Shown here in pieces: positions 5,641 to 5,846 of a stretch of 5,846 nt of DNA. The stretch covers positions 4,799 to 10,644 of the forward strand of contig MEQN01000036.1 of the NCBI GenBank assembly GCA_001770235.1, read 5' to 3'. The DNA comes from Betaproteobacteria bacterium RBG_16_58_11 (GTDB lineage Bacteria; Pseudomonadota; Gammaproteobacteria; Burkholderiales; Thiobacteraceae). The notes beneath the pieces were generated by a model. That model was not told the origin of the DNA, did no database searches, and was given only the letters and a program-made list of their open reading frames with translations. The position numbers were made by a program, and so were the translations under genes. Each line of letters starts with the position of its first letter. Within the stretch, counting starts at the first letter, position 1.

Positions 5641-5846
5641 GCACTCGCTCCTAATACGGCGGTTACTTTAATGGTTTTGGTGTCGGGCACTTCGGCGTGG
5701 GAGATGACTTTCAATTGCGGCGCGACGCGGCGCAGGAAACGGGAGAGCAGCGTGCGCAACGCGGCCGGCACCAGCAGCACCGGCGGCAGGCCTTTGTTTT
5801 CTTGCTCCTGCACCACGCGTCCGGTTTGCGCCAACAGCTTCTCGGC
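5637..5846 (-). CDS. flhA: Flagellar export gate protein FlhA, C-terminal end (partial)
   Basis: The reading frame is open to the right edge of the window, so only the last 69 residues are present; the N-terminus and all membrane helices lie outside. FlhA is the large inner-membrane subunit of the flagellar type III export gate, and its cytoplasmic C-terminal domain docks substrate-chaperone complexes. The visible part matches the very end of that domain: EKLLAQTGRVVQEQ, then PPVLLVPAALRTLLSRFLRR, then the family-typical SHAEVPDTKTIKV ending about 8 residues before the stop. The TGA overlaps the flhF ATG by the ATGA arrangement. The flhA-flhF-flhG order is standard for polar flagella. An internal TTG at 5834 should not be taken as a start. 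Confidence 0.92.
   Translation of the reverse strand, partial: AEKLLAQTGRVVQEQENKGLPPVLLVPAALRTLLSRFLRRVAPQLKVISHAEVPDTKTIKVTAVLGASA

Overview
The window is a flagellar late-assembly and regulation locus from a Gram-negative bacterium. It is most likely a betaproteobacterium: the protein sequences look like Nitrosomonadales, Gallionellales or Rhodocyclales relatives, but I infer this from pattern recognition, not from a search. Base composition is moderately GC-rich. No phage, transposase, CRISPR, tRNA or rRNA gene was seen.

Layout. Bases 20-852 carry flgM and flgN on the + strand, 5 bases apart. The rest is a minus-strand series. Read in its own direction from the right edge, it is the 3' end of flhA, then flhF (ATGA overlap with flhA), flhG, fliA, and the stator pair motC-motD, which ends at 986. 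The two groups converge on a 133-base gap (853-985). Genes within the minus-strand series are 17-30 bases apart or overlap, except for a 173-base gap between flhF and flhG (4205-4377).

How the genes work together. FlhF (SRP-type GTPase) and FlhG (MinD-like regulator) set flagellar position and number, next to the export-gate subunit FlhA. FliA is the flagellar sigma factor, and FlgM, encoded at the other end of the window, is its anti-sigma factor. FlgN is the export chaperone for the hook-filament junction proteins. MotC and MotD form the proton-driven stator. The window therefore joins the sigma/anti-sigma switch, polar placement control and motor output.

The least explained parts are the two larger gaps. 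Each holds a long imperfect inverted repeat of the same design. Both arms of each are built from three short direct repeats: a 10-base period around AATT at 878-960, and a 9-base period around CACGGGG at 4221-4352. The two elements do not share sequence but share architecture. One lies between convergent stop codons, and the other splits flhF from flhG and ends 16 bases before the flhG start codon. A second oddity is FlhG itself: the P-loop lysine is glutamine and the second acidic residue of the switch I motif is missing, while its N-terminal FlhF-activating motif is intact. In addition, flgM, flgN and fliA all appear to start with TTG.
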